From: Flavobacterium sp. SCGC AAA160-P02
Lineage (GTDB): Bacteria; Bacteroidota; Bacteroidia; Flavobacteriales; Flavobacteriaceae
Direction: 5' to 3'
Length of the DNA: 64,000 nucleotides
NCBI GenBank assembly: GCA_000383355.1
Contig: KB911095.1
Coordinates: 1 to 64,000 of the forward strand
The notes under the pieces are model-generated. The model made no database searches and was not told the DNA's origin. It saw nothing but the letters and a program-made list of their open reading frames with translations. The position numbers and the translations under genes are program-made. How positions within the stretch are numbered: position 1 is the stretch's first letter; each line of letters opens with the position of its first letter. Positions 34,886 through 43,601 of this stretch are shown here, piece after piece.

Positions 34886-35578
34886 TTATTCCAATTCTAA
34901 CTTTTCTATAAATTGATTAATTGAAAGAGCATTGTTAACAGAGAATTCACCAATTTTAGTTCTTCTTAAACTAGAAAGATGTGCTCCAGAGTTAACAGAT
35001 AAACCAAAATCATAAGCCAAAGATCTAATATAGGTTCCTTTGCTGCAAACTACTTTGAAGCCTATTTTAGGCAGGGTAGTTTCTGTGAGTTGAAATTCTG
35101 AAATAGATACTTTTCTTGTTGCTATTTCTGTTGTTTCACCCTTTCTTGCTAGTTCATACAAACGCTTTCCGTCTTTTTTTATAGCTGAAAATATGGGTGG
35201 TTTTTGATCTATTTCACCTAAGAAATTTTTGGCAGATTTTGTTAAGACTTCATTTGTAATATGATCTGTAGCAAATGTTTCATTAATTGCAGTCTCTAAA
35301 TCATAGCTAGGTGTTGTAGCACCCAGCGTAAATGTTCCAGTATATTCTTTAATCTGCCCTTGGTATGTGGCAATATTTTTAGTTTCTTTTCCAGTACAAA
35401 TGATTAGCAAACCCGTAGCTAGAGGATCTAAAGTTCCGGCGTGTCCTACTTTTATTTTCTTTAGACCATATTTTTGCTTGATATGCCAACGTATCTTGTT
35501 AACGGCCTGAAAAGAAGTCCATTCTAAAGGTTTATCTATTAACAACACCTGTCCGTTTAAATAATCATCAACAGTCAT
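34886..35578 (-). CDS. truB: tRNA pseudouridine(55) synthase
   Basis: TruB makes pseudouridine 55 in the T loop of tRNAs. The 230-residue protein has KVGHAGTLDPLATGLLI with the catalytic Asp near residue 50, plus YTGTFTLGATTPSYD, KPPIFSAIKKDGKRLYELAR and CSKGTYIRSLAYDFG. It lacks a C-terminal PUA domain, as short TruB forms do. Its start codon touches the uppP stop. Confidence 0.95.
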   Translation of the reverse strand: MTVDDYLNGQVLLIDKPLEWTSFQAVNKIRWHIKQKYGLKKIKVGHAGTLDPLATGLLIICTGKETKNIATYQGQIKEYTGTFTLGATTPSYDLETAINETFATDHITNEVLTKSAKNFLGEIDQKPPIFSAIKKDGKRLYELARKGETTEIATRKVSISEFQLTETTLPKIGFKVVCSKGTYIRSLAYDFGLSVNSGAHLSSLRRTKIGEFSVNNALSINQFIEKLELE

Positions 35579-36369
35579 TATGAAATTGTATAAATAATTG
35601 TACTAATCCCTACAACAGCGCAATAGATAGCAAAATAGGTTAGTTTACTTTTTTTAACCAAAGCAATCATCCATTTACATGCTACTAAGCCAGCAATAAA
35701 TGCAGCAAAAAAACCAATAATCATTGGCGCAGCATCTGTTGAAGCTACACTAATATCTCCACTAGAAAGATCTTTAATTACTTTACCAACAATTAAAGGA
35801 ACTACCATTAAAAATGAAAATTTAGCAGCCTTAGTTCTGTCTATTCCTAATAAAACGGCAGTAGAAATTGTAGCTCCAGATCTAGAAATTCCTGGTAAAA
35901 TGGCAATGGCTTGAGATATTCCAACTACAATAGCATTCAGGAAAGTCACGTTTTTAGTGGTATCTTTTGCTTTGTCTGCCAGTAAGAGCAGGGAGGCTGT
36001 AATAAGTAACATAAAACCAACTAGTAATATTTGTCCTCCAAATAAAGAAGCAATTTCTTCTTCAAAATAGAGCCCTATGAAAACAGTTGGAATCATAGAA
36101 ACAATAATTTTAAAAGAGAATTGTGTTTCTTCGTTCCATTGAAGTTGTATCAATCCTTTAAAAATTTCTAGAATCTCTTTCCTGAAAATTACAAGCGTAC
36201 TCAATGCAGTGGCAAAGTGCAACACAATGGTAAATGCTAGACTTTCTTCAGGTACAGAATTGTCTCCTAAAATAGCTTTTGCCAGTTCTAAATGGCCGCT
36301 AGATGAAACAGGTAAAAATTCGGTAAGTCCTTGAATGATTCCAAGGATAATAGCTTCAATAAGACTCAT
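35578..36369 (-). CDS. uppP: Undecaprenyl-diphosphate phosphatase (BacA/UppP)
   Basis: This 263-residue inner-membrane enzyme recycles the undecaprenyl carrier for peptidoglycan and surface polymers. It has GIIQGLTEFLPVSSSGHLEL near the N-terminus and the second motif LPGISRSGATISTAVLLGID. Eight or so transmembrane helices are apparent. It lies between DUF3098 and truB, one base from each neighbour's coding end. Confidence 0.95.
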   Translation of the reverse strand: MSLIEAIILGIIQGLTEFLPVSSSGHLELAKAILGDNSVPEESLAFTIVLHFATALSTLVIFRKEILEIFKGLIQLQWNEETQFSFKIIVSMIPTVFIGLYFEEEIASLFGGQILLVGFMLLITASLLLLADKAKDTTKNVTFLNAIVVGISQAIAILPGISRSGATISTAVLLGIDRTKAAKFSFLMVVPLIVGKVIKDLSSGDISVASTDAAPMIIGFFAAFIAGLVACKWMIALVKKSKLTYFAIYCAVVGISTIIYTIS

Positions 36370-36371
36370 CG

Positions 36372-36617
36372 TTATTTTTTAGGGTTTAGGAGTATGGCAT
36401 AAATTTCTATTCCCAATCCAATAATAACTAAGGTAGGTGCTAAACGAATTCGTTGAAAATCATACATTGCTTCGTTAAAAATAGTTGGATCATTGCTGCC
36501 ACCGCCAGCCATAAAAATAAAACCAAGAGCTATAAAGGCTAAGCCTATAAACATAAATAGGTAGTTTTTCTTTCCAAAAAGGAATACTGGTTTAGAGGTG
36601 TTTTTTTCTGTACTCAT
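36372..36617 (-). CDS. DUF3098 small membrane protein
   Basis: This 81-residue protein has two transmembrane helices (FMFIGLAFIALGFIFMAGG and LAPTLVIIGLGIEIYAILL) joined by a loop with NDPTIFNEAMYDFQRIR, the DUF3098 pattern. It always sits between ftsX and uppP in this group, which suggests a role near the cell-envelope division machinery. No function is established to my knowledge. Confidence 0.85.
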   Translation of the reverse strand: MSTEKNTSKPVFLFGKKNYLFMFIGLAFIALGFIFMAGGGSNDPTIFNEAMYDFQRIRLAPTLVIIGLGIEIYAILLNPKK

Positions 36618-36621
36618 ATTC

Positions 36622-37500
36622 TTAATAATATAGTTCGTCTGTTTGTAAATTTAAAAAACGTTGAGTCGCAAAAAATGTACTCAACCATGAAATAATAAAA
36701 GCAATAAGTAATATTCCGCCACCAAGATACGCCAAGGTAACATAGTCTGTTACTAATTGCAGTGTTGGAATTTTTTGATCAATATAATAAATTACAGCTG
36801 CTAAACCAGCCAATGAGATAATAGCTCCAATAAAACCCAATCGAACACCGCTCCAAATAAACGGTTTTCTGATAAAGCCTTTAGTGGCCCCAACCATTTG
36901 CATGGTTTTGATGTTAAATCTTTTAGAATATACAGAAAGTCTGATAGAACTGTTGATGAGAATTAGCGCAACTAATCCAAAAAAGGAACTAATTGCAAAC
37001 AACCAGAAACTTACCTTTTGAATATTTTGTGTTAAAAAAGTAACCAAGGGTTTGTCATAAGAAACCTCAAAAACAAAACTATTCTTATTAAATTTATCTG
37101 AAATTTCTTGCATTTTTTCTGGAGTTACAAAACCAGGATTTAAATAGATGTCTATGCTGTTTTTTAAGGGGTTAGTTCCTAAATAATTAACGAAATCTTC
37201 CCCCAAGTCTTCAGCATAAAATTTTGCAGCATCACCTTTAGAAATATATATAATTTTTCTGGTAAATAGTTCTTTCAATAAAGAGGTTCTTAAGTTTTCT
37301 ATTTGTTCTTTAGAAGTGTCGTTTTTAAGAAATAAAGTAATGACAACTTCTTCTTTGAAGTGATTGGCTACTTGGGTAGACTTTAAAAGTACCAGCCCTA
37401 AAAACCCAACCATAAACAATACCAAGGCAATACTTATTACTACAGAAAAGTAAGAAGATCGCAACCGGCGTTTTTGATAAGAATCAAATTTAGATGACAT
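36622..37500 (-). CDS. ftsX: Cell-division permease FtsX
   Basis: This 292-residue protein has one N-terminal transmembrane helix, an extracytoplasmic domain (about residues 60-160 with KEEVVITLFLKNDTSKEQIE) and three C-terminal helices with IKTMQMVGATKGFIRKPFIW, the FtsX core. With FtsE it governs peptidoglycan hydrolases at the septum. ftsE is not adjacent. The ATG at 37500 (MSSKFDSYQKRRL) is preferred to one seven codons upstream. Confidence 0.93.
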   Translation of the reverse strand: MSSKFDSYQKRRLRSSYFSVVISIALVLFMVGFLGLVLLKSTQVANHFKEEVVITLFLKNDTSKEQIENLRTSLLKELFTRKIIYISKGDAAKFYAEDLGEDFVNYLGTNPLKNSIDIYLNPGFVTPEKMQEISDKFNKNSFVFEVSYDKPLVTFLTQNIQKVSFWLFAISSFFGLVALILINSSIRLSVYSKRFNIKTMQMVGATKGFIRKPFIWSGVRLGFIGAIISLAGLAAVIYYIDQKIPTLQLVTDYVTLAYLGGGILLIAFIISWLSTFFATQRFLNLQTDELYY

Positions 37501-37649
37501 AAAATTAATTAATGTACGCACGCAAGATACAAATTAGCATTCAGAAATTTCAAGATTCAAAAATTGAAAAACTTAATTTTATCCTAAAATGTAGTATGAG
37601 ATTTTTTCTTTTTTAAAGAGATTTACTGAATTAGCAAGTAATGAGTTTG

Positions 37650-38054
37650 TTATTCATCAATTTCTTGACAGAGTTCTATTAAAACCCCATTGCTAGATTT
37701 TGGATGCAAGAAAGCCACAAGTTTATTGTCTGCACCTTTTTTTGGGGTTTCATTTAAAACAATAAACCCCTCACTTTTAAGACGGGCTATTTCTGAAACA
37801 ATATCAGTAACTGCAAATGCAATATGATGAACTCCTTCTCCTTTCTTTTCTATAAACTTAGCAATTGGACTTTCAGGATTTGTAGCTTCTAATAACTCTA
37901 TCTTATTAGGGCCAGCCTTAAAAAAGGATGTTTTTACTCCTTCACTTACCACTTCTTCAACCTTATAATGATCAACACCAAATAGACTTGCAAATAAGGC
38001 ATTAGAAGCTTCTAGATCTTTTACAGCGATTCCAATATGTTCTATTTTATTCAT
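37650..38054 (-). CDS. mce: Methylmalonyl-CoA epimerase
   Basis: This 134-residue protein of the vicinal oxygen chelate fold interconverts (R)- and (S)-methylmalonyl-CoA. It has two beta-alpha-beta-beta modules: MNKIEHIGIAVKDLEAS and GVHHIAFAVTDIVSE, with metal ligands His in the first strand, His in HHIAF and Glu in GVLIELCQE near the C-terminus. The start is the ATG at 38054, which gives the conserved N-terminus; 11 upstream codons are dropped. Confidence 0.92.
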   Translation of the reverse strand: MNKIEHIGIAVKDLEASNALFASLFGVDHYKVEEVVSEGVKTSFFKAGPNKIELLEATNPESPIAKFIEKKGEGVHHIAFAVTDIVSEIARLKSEGFIVLNETPKKGADNKLVAFLHPKSSNGVLIELCQEIDE

Positions 38055-38158
38055 TGGTTTTATAAAGAATATAAGATAGTTCTGCACAGCAGCTTATCTG
38101 AAAAGATGCCTCCTCTTTCTGCGTCATTCAAAAGTAAGGAATGTTTTGTTAATTATTG

Positions 38159-38166
38159 TAGATTTG
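38159..38166 (+). promoter_or_regulatory. -7 box directly in front of rbfA
   Basis: TAGATTTG is followed by CAGC and the ATG at 38171. As with the box at 33825, a transcript from here would have virtually no 5' leader. Confidence 0.5.
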
Positions 38167-38170
38167 CAGC

Positions 38171-38566
38171 ATGGAAGAAACCAATAGACAACGAAAAATA
38201 GCAGGTGTTTTACAAAAAGACTTGGTAGACGTTTTACAAAAAGCAGCTCAAGACGGAATGCAAGGTGTTATTATCTCGGTTTCTAAAGTCTCTGTAACAC
38301 CAGATTTAGGGATTGCAAAAGTGTATTTAAGTGTTTTTCCTTCAGACAAAAGAAATGCTATTGTAGAAGGGGTAAAATCTAATTCGCCATTAATTCGTCA
38401 TGAATTAGCCAAAAGAACTCGCAATCAATTGCGAAGAATGCCAGAACTCCTCTTTTTTGGAGATGATTCTTTAGATTATATTGAAGAAATAGATAAGTCA
38501 TTGCGAGGAGAAGATGTAAACCCTATTCAAGACCCAAGTGTATTGCCAAGACGTAAAAAACAATAA
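38171..38566 (+). CDS. rbfA: Ribosome-binding factor A
   Basis: This 131-residue KH-like protein helps mature the 16S rRNA 5' end in the small subunit. It has RQRKIAGVLQKDLVDVLQ at the N-terminus, VSVTPDLGIAKVYLSVFP in the centre, and KRTRNQLRRMPELLFFGDDSLDYIEEIDK at the end. It is followed 12 bases later by a permease gene. Confidence 0.94.
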   Translation: MEETNRQRKIAGVLQKDLVDVLQKAAQDGMQGVIISVSKVSVTPDLGIAKVYLSVFPSDKRNAIVEGVKSNSPLIRHELAKRTRNQLRRMPELLFFGDDSLDYIEEIDKSLRGEDVNPIQDPSVLPRRKKQ

Positions 38567-38578
38567 TCATTCTTCTCT

Positions 38579-39781
38579 TTGAATTTTCCATTATACATAG
38601 CTAAAAGATACCTGTTTGCTAAGAGTGGAAATAACGCAATTAATATTATTACCATTATTGCATCTATTGGTGTTATCGTAGGCACAGCAGCATTATTTAT
38701 TATTCTGTCAGGCTTTTCTGGCCTAAGAACCTTCAATTATTCATTGTTAGATATTTCAGATCCAGATGTTAAAATCACAGCTGCTAAAGGGAAAAGTTTT
38801 TTTTACGATGCATCTTTACAAAATCTTGTTTCTAAGGATGAAGATATTGCTGTTTTTTCTAAGGTAATTGAAGAACGAGTTTTTATAAAAAATGGAGAAA
38901 AACAACAAATAGCCTTCGTAAAAGGAGTAGATTATAATTATACTGATGTAGTAGGGTTAGATGATGCAATACAAGTTGGCACATGGTTGCAAAAAGAATA
39001 CACCAATACCAGTATTATAGGAAATAGTTTAGCTTATAAATTATCTGCAGGAATTGAAAGCTTTGGCGAATATCTTGAGATTCTAGTACCAAAAACAGGT
39101 ACAGGTTTTTTAAACCCAGCACAAAGTTTTAGAAGTATTAATACACAAATAGTAGGCACATATTTTGGTACTGAAGACTTTGAAAACAACTATGTTTTTG
39201 TTTCAAACTCTCAGGCACAAGAATTATTAAACTACAAAGCAGATCAGTTTACAGGAATAGAAATAAAATTAAGACCTGAAATTAATGAAGATGATTTTTC
39301 AGAGCAATTGCAAGAAAAGTTAGGGACTCAATATAAAGTGCAAACAAAAGCACAGCTAAATGAACTCTTTTACAAAGTAATTAATACAGAGAATTTTGTC
39401 TCGTATCTAATTTTTACGTTGATTGTAATTATTGCGATGTTTACTATTGTAGGAGCTATCATTATGATGATTATTGATAAAAAAAAGAATCTAAAAACAC
39501 TGCTAAGTTTAGGTGCTACGATGCCCGAAATAAAAAATATTTTTGTGCTGCAAGGGTTTTTATTAACAACGGTATCTATGGTTATAGGATTGCTGATTTC
39601 TGCTGGTTTAGTTGCCATTCAACAACAGTTTCAGTTGTTTATGATTACCTCTTCAATACCTTACCCCGTAGAGCTAAGGTTGTCAAATTTATTCATTGTA
39701 ATTGCCACAATTACAGTACTAGGTTTTTTAGCAGCTAAGGTAGCTAGCAGTAGAATTTCTAATGGTTTTATTAATAAATAA
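38579..39781 (+). CDS. FtsX-like ABC permease (LolC/LolE type)
   Basis: This 400-residue protein has the MacB/LolC architecture: one N-terminal transmembrane helix (NIITIIASIGVIVGTAALFIIL), a large periplasmic domain (about residues 50-265), then three helices including FTLIVIIAMFTIVGAIIMMII, KNLKTLLSLGATMPEIKNIF and SMVIGLLISAGLVAI. It resembles lipoprotein-release permeases. The start is a TTG at 38579, giving the usual NFPLYIAKRYLF beginning. It follows rbfA by 12 bases. The ATPase partner is not nearby. Confidence 0.85.
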   Translation: MNFPLYIAKRYLFAKSGNNAINIITIIASIGVIVGTAALFIILSGFSGLRTFNYSLLDISDPDVKITAAKGKSFFYDASLQNLVSKDEDIAVFSKVIEERVFIKNGEKQQIAFVKGVDYNYTDVVGLDDAIQVGTWLQKEYTNTSIIGNSLAYKLSAGIESFGEYLEILVPKTGTGFLNPAQSFRSINTQIVGTYFGTEDFENNYVFVSNSQAQELLNYKADQFTGIEIKLRPEINEDDFSEQLQEKLGTQYKVQTKAQLNELFYKVINTENFVSYLIFTLIVIIAMFTIVGAIIMMIIDKKKNLKTLLSLGATMPEIKNIFVLQGFLLTTVSMVIGLLISAGLVAIQQQFQLFMITSSIPYPVELRLSNLFIVIATITVLGFLAAKVASSRISNGFINK

Positions 39782-39812
39782 ATAATTTTTAATAATTTTA
39801 GAGAAAAAAATT

Positions 39813-40397
39813 ATGAAAGCTCCCTATCTAGTACTCTTAATCTTCTTTATCTCTTGTTCTTCCTCTAAAAATACTACTAGCACTAAGCTATACCCAAATA
39901 ACGGTGAAAATTTGCTAAAAAATTTAGGGGTATCAGTAGTTGAAAAAGAAGATTTTTACGTTTTTGAGACTAATGATTATCTAGTAAATTTTCCTTATGG
40001 TTGGCGAAGTTATTTAGAGCCTATTGCAAAGGAGTTAATTTATCATTCTCCATTTAAAAATAACGAAGTCAAATCTGAAACATCTATTGTTATTTATATT
40101 CACAACTCAGAAAACCCTAAAAGAGATCTCAATCGAAGATTGCGATCTTTTCGCTCACCAAATTTTAATGAAAGGTTGACGTCTTCAATAAAAAAAAGTA
40201 AAGGAGAAGATAGATTAGGAGAGTTTATGAAAAAATCATATTCTTTTGTAAGAAATAAAAAAAGATTCCAAAGGATAAAAATGTATTATTTATATGAAAA
40301 AAAGTGGCTATCTGTTGTGGTAACTTACCCCATGAATATACCTACAGAAAAACTATCAGAGATTACTACAATTAAAAATACTATTGTAGTAAAATAA
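39813..40397 (+). CDS. Lipoprotein of unknown function
   Basis: This 194-residue protein has a lipoprotein signal (LVLLIFFISCSSSKN). The mature part has FYVFETNDYLVNFPYGWRSYLEP, then a run of basic residues (RDLNRRLRSFRSPNF) and VRNKKRFQRIKMYYLYEKKWLSVVV. No family is recognised. It follows the LolC-like permease gene by 31 bases and may be cotranscribed; its 3' end converges on dusB. Confidence 0.65.
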   Translation: MKAPYLVLLIFFISCSSSKNTTSTKLYPNNGENLLKNLGVSVVEKEDFYVFETNDYLVNFPYGWRSYLEPIAKELIYHSPFKNNEVKSETSIVIYIHNSENPKRDLNRRLRSFRSPNFNERLTSSIKKSKGEDRLGEFMKKSYSFVRNKKRFQRIKMYYLYEKKWLSVVVTYPMNIPTEKLSEITTIKNTIVVK

Positions 40398-40402
40398 CAG
40401 TA

Positions 40403-41404
40403 TTATCCAATTTCTGGAATCATCGCATTGCCAAAGGTTTCTTGAACAATGTCAAAAGCAGCAAATACATCTTTTGGATCATCTGAGGTAACCATTTTTA
40501 AACGATGCTCTTTAAAATGAGGAATTCCTTTAAAATAATTGGTGTAGTGTCTTCTGGTTTCTACAACTCCTAAGTGTTCTCCTTTCCAATCTATGGCCAT
40601 TTGTAAGTGACGGCGTGCCATTTCTGTTCTTTCTGAAATTGTTGGCCCGGCTAGATGTTCTCCTGTTTTAAAATAATGTTTTACTTCATTAAAAAACCAA
40701 GGATATCCAATAGAGGCTCTTCCAATCATGGCTCCATCTAAACCATATACATCACGCATTTCTTTTGCTTTTTCGGGTGTAGTTACATCACCATTTCCAA
40801 AAACAGGAATGTGCATTCTAGGATTGTTTTTTACCTCAGCAATGGGTCTCCAATCTGCTTCGCCTTTATACATTTGAGCACGTGTTCTTCCATGAATTGA
40901 AATGGCTTTACAACCTACATCTTGTAATCTTTCTGCAACTTCAACAATTTTTATAGAATCATGATCCCAACCCAAACGAGTTTTTACCGTAATTGGTAAA
41001 TTGGTGTGTTTTACCATGGCTTCCGTGAGGGATACCATTAAATCTATGTCTTTTAAAATTCCAGCACCTGCACCTTTTGATACTACTTTTTTAACTGGGC
41101 AGCCAAAATTAATGTCTATAATATCTGGATTTGTTTTTTCTACAATTTCTACAGAACGCAACATAGAGTCTATATTGGCTCCAAAAATTTGAATCCCAAC
41201 AGGACGTTCTTTTTCGTAAATATCTAATTTCATCACGCTTTTTGCTGCGTCACGAATAAGCCCTTCTGAAGAAATAAACTCAGTATACACAACATCAGCT
41301 CCATTTTCTTTGCATAAAGCACGAAAAGGAGGGTCACTTACATCTTCCATAGGCGCTAATAATAGCGGAAAATCTGGAAGTTCTATACTGTCTATTTTTA
41401 CCAA
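40403..41404 (-). CDS. dusB: tRNA-dihydrouridine synthase
   Basis: This 333-residue FMN-dependent TIM-barrel enzyme reduces uridines in the tRNA D loop. It has LLAPMEDVSDPPFRALC at the N-terminus, the catalytic Cys in DINFGCPVKKVVSKGAGAGIL, KTRLGWDHDSIKIVE and HGRTRAQMYKGEADW, and VFGNGDVTTPE. It lies downstream of the DUF4345 gene, with its own promoter-like site inside that gene's end. Confidence 0.94.
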   Translation of the reverse strand: MVKIDSIELPDFPLLLAPMEDVSDPPFRALCKENGADVVYTEFISSEGLIRDAAKSVMKLDIYEKERPVGIQIFGANIDSMLRSVEIVEKTNPDIIDINFGCPVKKVVSKGAGAGILKDIDLMVSLTEAMVKHTNLPITVKTRLGWDHDSIKIVEVAERLQDVGCKAISIHGRTRAQMYKGEADWRPIAEVKNNPRMHIPVFGNGDVTTPEKAKEMRDVYGLDGAMIGRASIGYPWFFNEVKHYFKTGEHLAGPTISERTEMARRHLQMAIDWKGEHLGVVETRRHYTNYFKGIPHFKEHRLKMVTSDDPKDVFAAFDIVQETFGNAMIPEIG

Positions 41405-41410
41405 ACTGAA

Positions 41411-41815
41411 TTATTTTTTTGCAAAATTAGTGTTTTTATTTGTCAGAATCCAAATACCATACCCTCCCAAAAATAGTTCAGCGACTGTTCCAAATTGATA
41501 TCCGAGGGTAGGAACTCCATCTAGGAAAAAACTAATGACTCTTCCAGTACCCAATCCGAGCATAAATATTGTGTTTGAAATAAGGGCTATTCTCAAATAA
41601 CTCAGTTTAAAAATTCCAAGAATCCATAGGGCACAAAAACCAAGATATAATCCCATAATGGCTTTAAAAAAATTGTGTTCATCTGTAGTTTCAAGAAAAA
41701 TATCAAATTGTGATTGTGGTTCAAACCCATAAATAACTGCCGTAGGTATTACAACTAATACAGAAATAACTAAATGTATTTTTTGTGTAAAGGCTTGCTT
41801 TGAAATTGTATTCAT
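41411..41815 (-). CDS. DUF4345 membrane protein
   Basis: This 134-residue protein has four transmembrane helices (IHLVISVLVVIPTAVIYGF, FKAIMGLYLGFCALWILGI, LRIALISNTIFMLGLGTGRV, FGTVAELFLGGYGIWILT). The glycine-rich layout is that of the DUF4345 family, of unknown function. It starts 4 bases after the DUF5777 gene and so belongs to the same transcript as the cytochrome/YceI cluster. Confidence 0.8.
   Translation of the reverse strand: MNTISKQAFTQKIHLVISVLVVIPTAVIYGFEPQSQFDIFLETTDEHNFFKAIMGLYLGFCALWILGIFKLSYLRIALISNTIFMLGLGTGRVISFFLDGVPTLGYQFGTVAELFLGGYGIWILTNKNTNFAKK
41422..41453 (-). promoter_or_regulatory. Promoter of dusB inside the DUF4345 gene
   Basis: On the minus strand TTG (41453-41451) is followed after 21 bases by TAATTTTG (41429-41422), 17 bases before the dusB start and within the last codons of the upstream gene. 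Confidence 0.6.
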
Positions 41816-41819
41816 AGGT

Positions 41820-42671
41820 TTAAAAAACTCTTACAACATTAAATCCAAAAACCATATCTCCTTCGGCGCTACTCATAAATCCAGGTTCGTTACTAGATTG
41901 TGAATTGGTAAATAATAACTGAAAAACATGTCCGCCAGTTTCAATATCTAAGCCAAATGCATACGAATTGTCAAAAGGAGAAGCTTCAGCTCTACTCATG
42001 TTATACACATATTCTGCATTGAAGCTCATGCGTTTACTTAACTTGAAGCGGCCACCAAATCCTAAAGCAAATTGGTTGTATTTTTCTTCAGGAACTACAT
42101 TTAAATTTTGTAGATTTTCTCTCACATATGTTGGAGCTAGTTGAAAAGAAAATGAGTCTGAAAATCGTCTAGAAATTAAGAGTTGTGTGGCATAACTTTG
42201 TTGGTCACTAGATTTTAATTCTGAAAAAATAGTTTCATCAATTAATGTATTTCTATTAATAGTTGTATAGGCTACAAGGTTTACAGGAAAGCTTTTAGAT
42301 TGCCTTGCCAAACGTATTTTAGCAGCAGCAGCAAATGTTCTATTGTATGACTCTCTACTAATGCTAAACTGAACACCTTCCCAAAAAGAGTATAATAATT
42401 GAATTTTAGTACTGGCTTCATCTAGCCCCAAAAACGTATCAAAGCCATCCTTTAAAGGACCAAACCTGTGAGAGACAATTAAATAAAAATCTCCCTGATC
42501 TGCCATTTTTGTAGATTGTAGGTTTCCTATTTTCATGGCCTTAAACGCTGGCATTTCGTAAGAACTATCTGTAGCGTTCTCATTTAATTCATCTAGTAAA
42601 TCGTCTTGAGCAGACAGGCTAGAGATCACTAACAAGGAGGTGCAAAAAATAAGTAAGTGTTTTTTTAACAT
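41820..42671 (-). CDS. DUF5777 outer-membrane beta-barrel protein
   Basis: This 283-residue secreted protein has a signal peptide (LLVISSLSAQ) and the DUF5777 start, FKAMKIGNLQSTKMADQGDF and YLIVSHRFGPLKDGFDTFLG, followed by many amphipathic strands and an aromatic end (VRVF). In Bacteroidota these barrels are regularly next to YceI-like and c-heme proteins, as here, so they may work together at the outer membrane. The ATG at 42671 is used because it heads the signal peptide. Confidence 0.85.
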   Translation of the reverse strand: MLKKHLLIFCTSLLVISSLSAQDDLLDELNENATDSSYEMPAFKAMKIGNLQSTKMADQGDFYLIVSHRFGPLKDGFDTFLGLDEASTKIQLLYSFWEGVQFSISRESYNRTFAAAAKIRLARQSKSFPVNLVAYTTINRNTLIDETIFSELKSSDQQSYATQLLISRRFSDSFSFQLAPTYVRENLQNLNVVPEEKYNQFALGFGGRFKLSKRMSFNAEYVYNMSRAEASPFDNSYAFGLDIETGGHVFQLLFTNSQSSNEPGFMSSAEGDMVFGFNVVRVF

Positions 42672-42682
42672 AATTAAGTTGC

Positions 42683-43069
42683 TTATTGAATAATACATTG
42701 ATCTAATTTTAACTCTTCTAACAAATCATCATATCCAATAATTCTTCCTTTTAAAGAAATATCATTTGTGGGATTTATTTTTTTAAGAACAGTAGTATCT
42801 TTTAATTGACAGTAAATACTGGCAGACAATAGTATTCCTTTATCATCTAGACTCGTCACTTTTCCAGAAATAACAACTATTTTATCTTGCCATGCGGCTG
42901 GATCTTCTAAGATTTTTAGAAAAAGCTGGTCTGAAGTTCCTATGAAGTCTACTTTTTTACTTTCAATTTTAGTAGGAGCTTGCATTGCATATGCGTAGAT
43001 AGCACTAACACTAACAGCAATTACTAGAAGAATAATGATGACTAACTTATTTTTTTTCAATAAATTCAT
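42683..43069 (-). CDS. Anchored OB-fold (tRNA_anti-like) protein
   Basis: This 128-residue protein has an N-terminal membrane anchor (LVIIILLVIAVSVSAIYAYA). The rest reads as an OB-fold of the tRNA_anti-like type: DKIVVISGKVTSLDDKGILLS, ASIYCQLKD and DISLKGRIIGYDDLLEELKLDQCII. Nucleic-acid binding is not implied outside the cytoplasm. It overlaps the yceI-like gene by 23 bases. Confidence 0.75.
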   Translation of the reverse strand: MNLLKKNKLVIIILLVIAVSVSAIYAYAMQAPTKIESKKVDFIGTSDQLFLKILEDPAAWQDKIVVISGKVTSLDDKGILLSASIYCQLKDTTVLKKINPTNDISLKGRIIGYDDLLEELKLDQCIIQ

Positions 43070-43589
43070 ATGCTAAAGAAATAGTAATAGTTCCTGCTAT
43101 TTTATTACGAACAATTTTTGGTATTTTAATCTTAAAATCTGCTGTTTGAACTTCAAATGAAGCTTGCATCAATAATTTATCTTCTTTTTTTGAAAATACT
43201 GCAAATGTTTCAATTTCTTTCTCAATACCTCTTACCGTCAGTATTCCATTAAGTATATATTTTTTAGTATCTGATATTTCTGAAAGATTAAAACCAACAA
43301 TAGTTCCTTTAAAAGTTGCTTTCGGGAAAGTACTAGCATCCATATAATTTTCATTAAAATGCTCTTGCATAAGGGCAACTCTAAAGTTAAAAGCTTTTAC
43401 AAAAAGTAGAGAGGCAATTTCTCCAGAATTCACATTAATAATTGCAGTGGTACTGTTATTTGTGGCTTCTACAGGTTCAAAGGCTTCTACTGAAGCTTTA
43501 AATTGAGTCTTTCCTGTTTTTGTATAATACTTTTGGGCAACAATTGAGACACTCAAAAATAAGAACGCTAATAGTAGTATTTTTTTCAT
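43047..43589 (-). CDS. YceI-family protein
   Basis: This 180-residue periplasmic protein has a signal peptide (FLFLSVSIVAQ), then the YceI lipocalin-like barrel, with QFKASVEAFEPVEATNNSTT, LMQEHFNENYMDASTFPKATFKGTI and LNGILTVRGIEKEI. YceI proteins bind isoprenoid-type lipids. It is the second gene after the c-heme lipoprotein in a compact operon. Confidence 0.88.
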   Translation of the reverse strand: MKKILLLAFLFLSVSIVAQKYYTKTGKTQFKASVEAFEPVEATNNSTTAIINVNSGEIASLLFVKAFNFRVALMQEHFNENYMDASTFPKATFKGTIVGFNLSEISDTKKYILNGILTVRGIEKEIETFAVFSKKEDKLLMQASFEVQTADFKIKIPKIVRNKIAGTITISLAYEFIEKK

Positions 43590-43601
43590 GTATTCAAGTT
43601 T

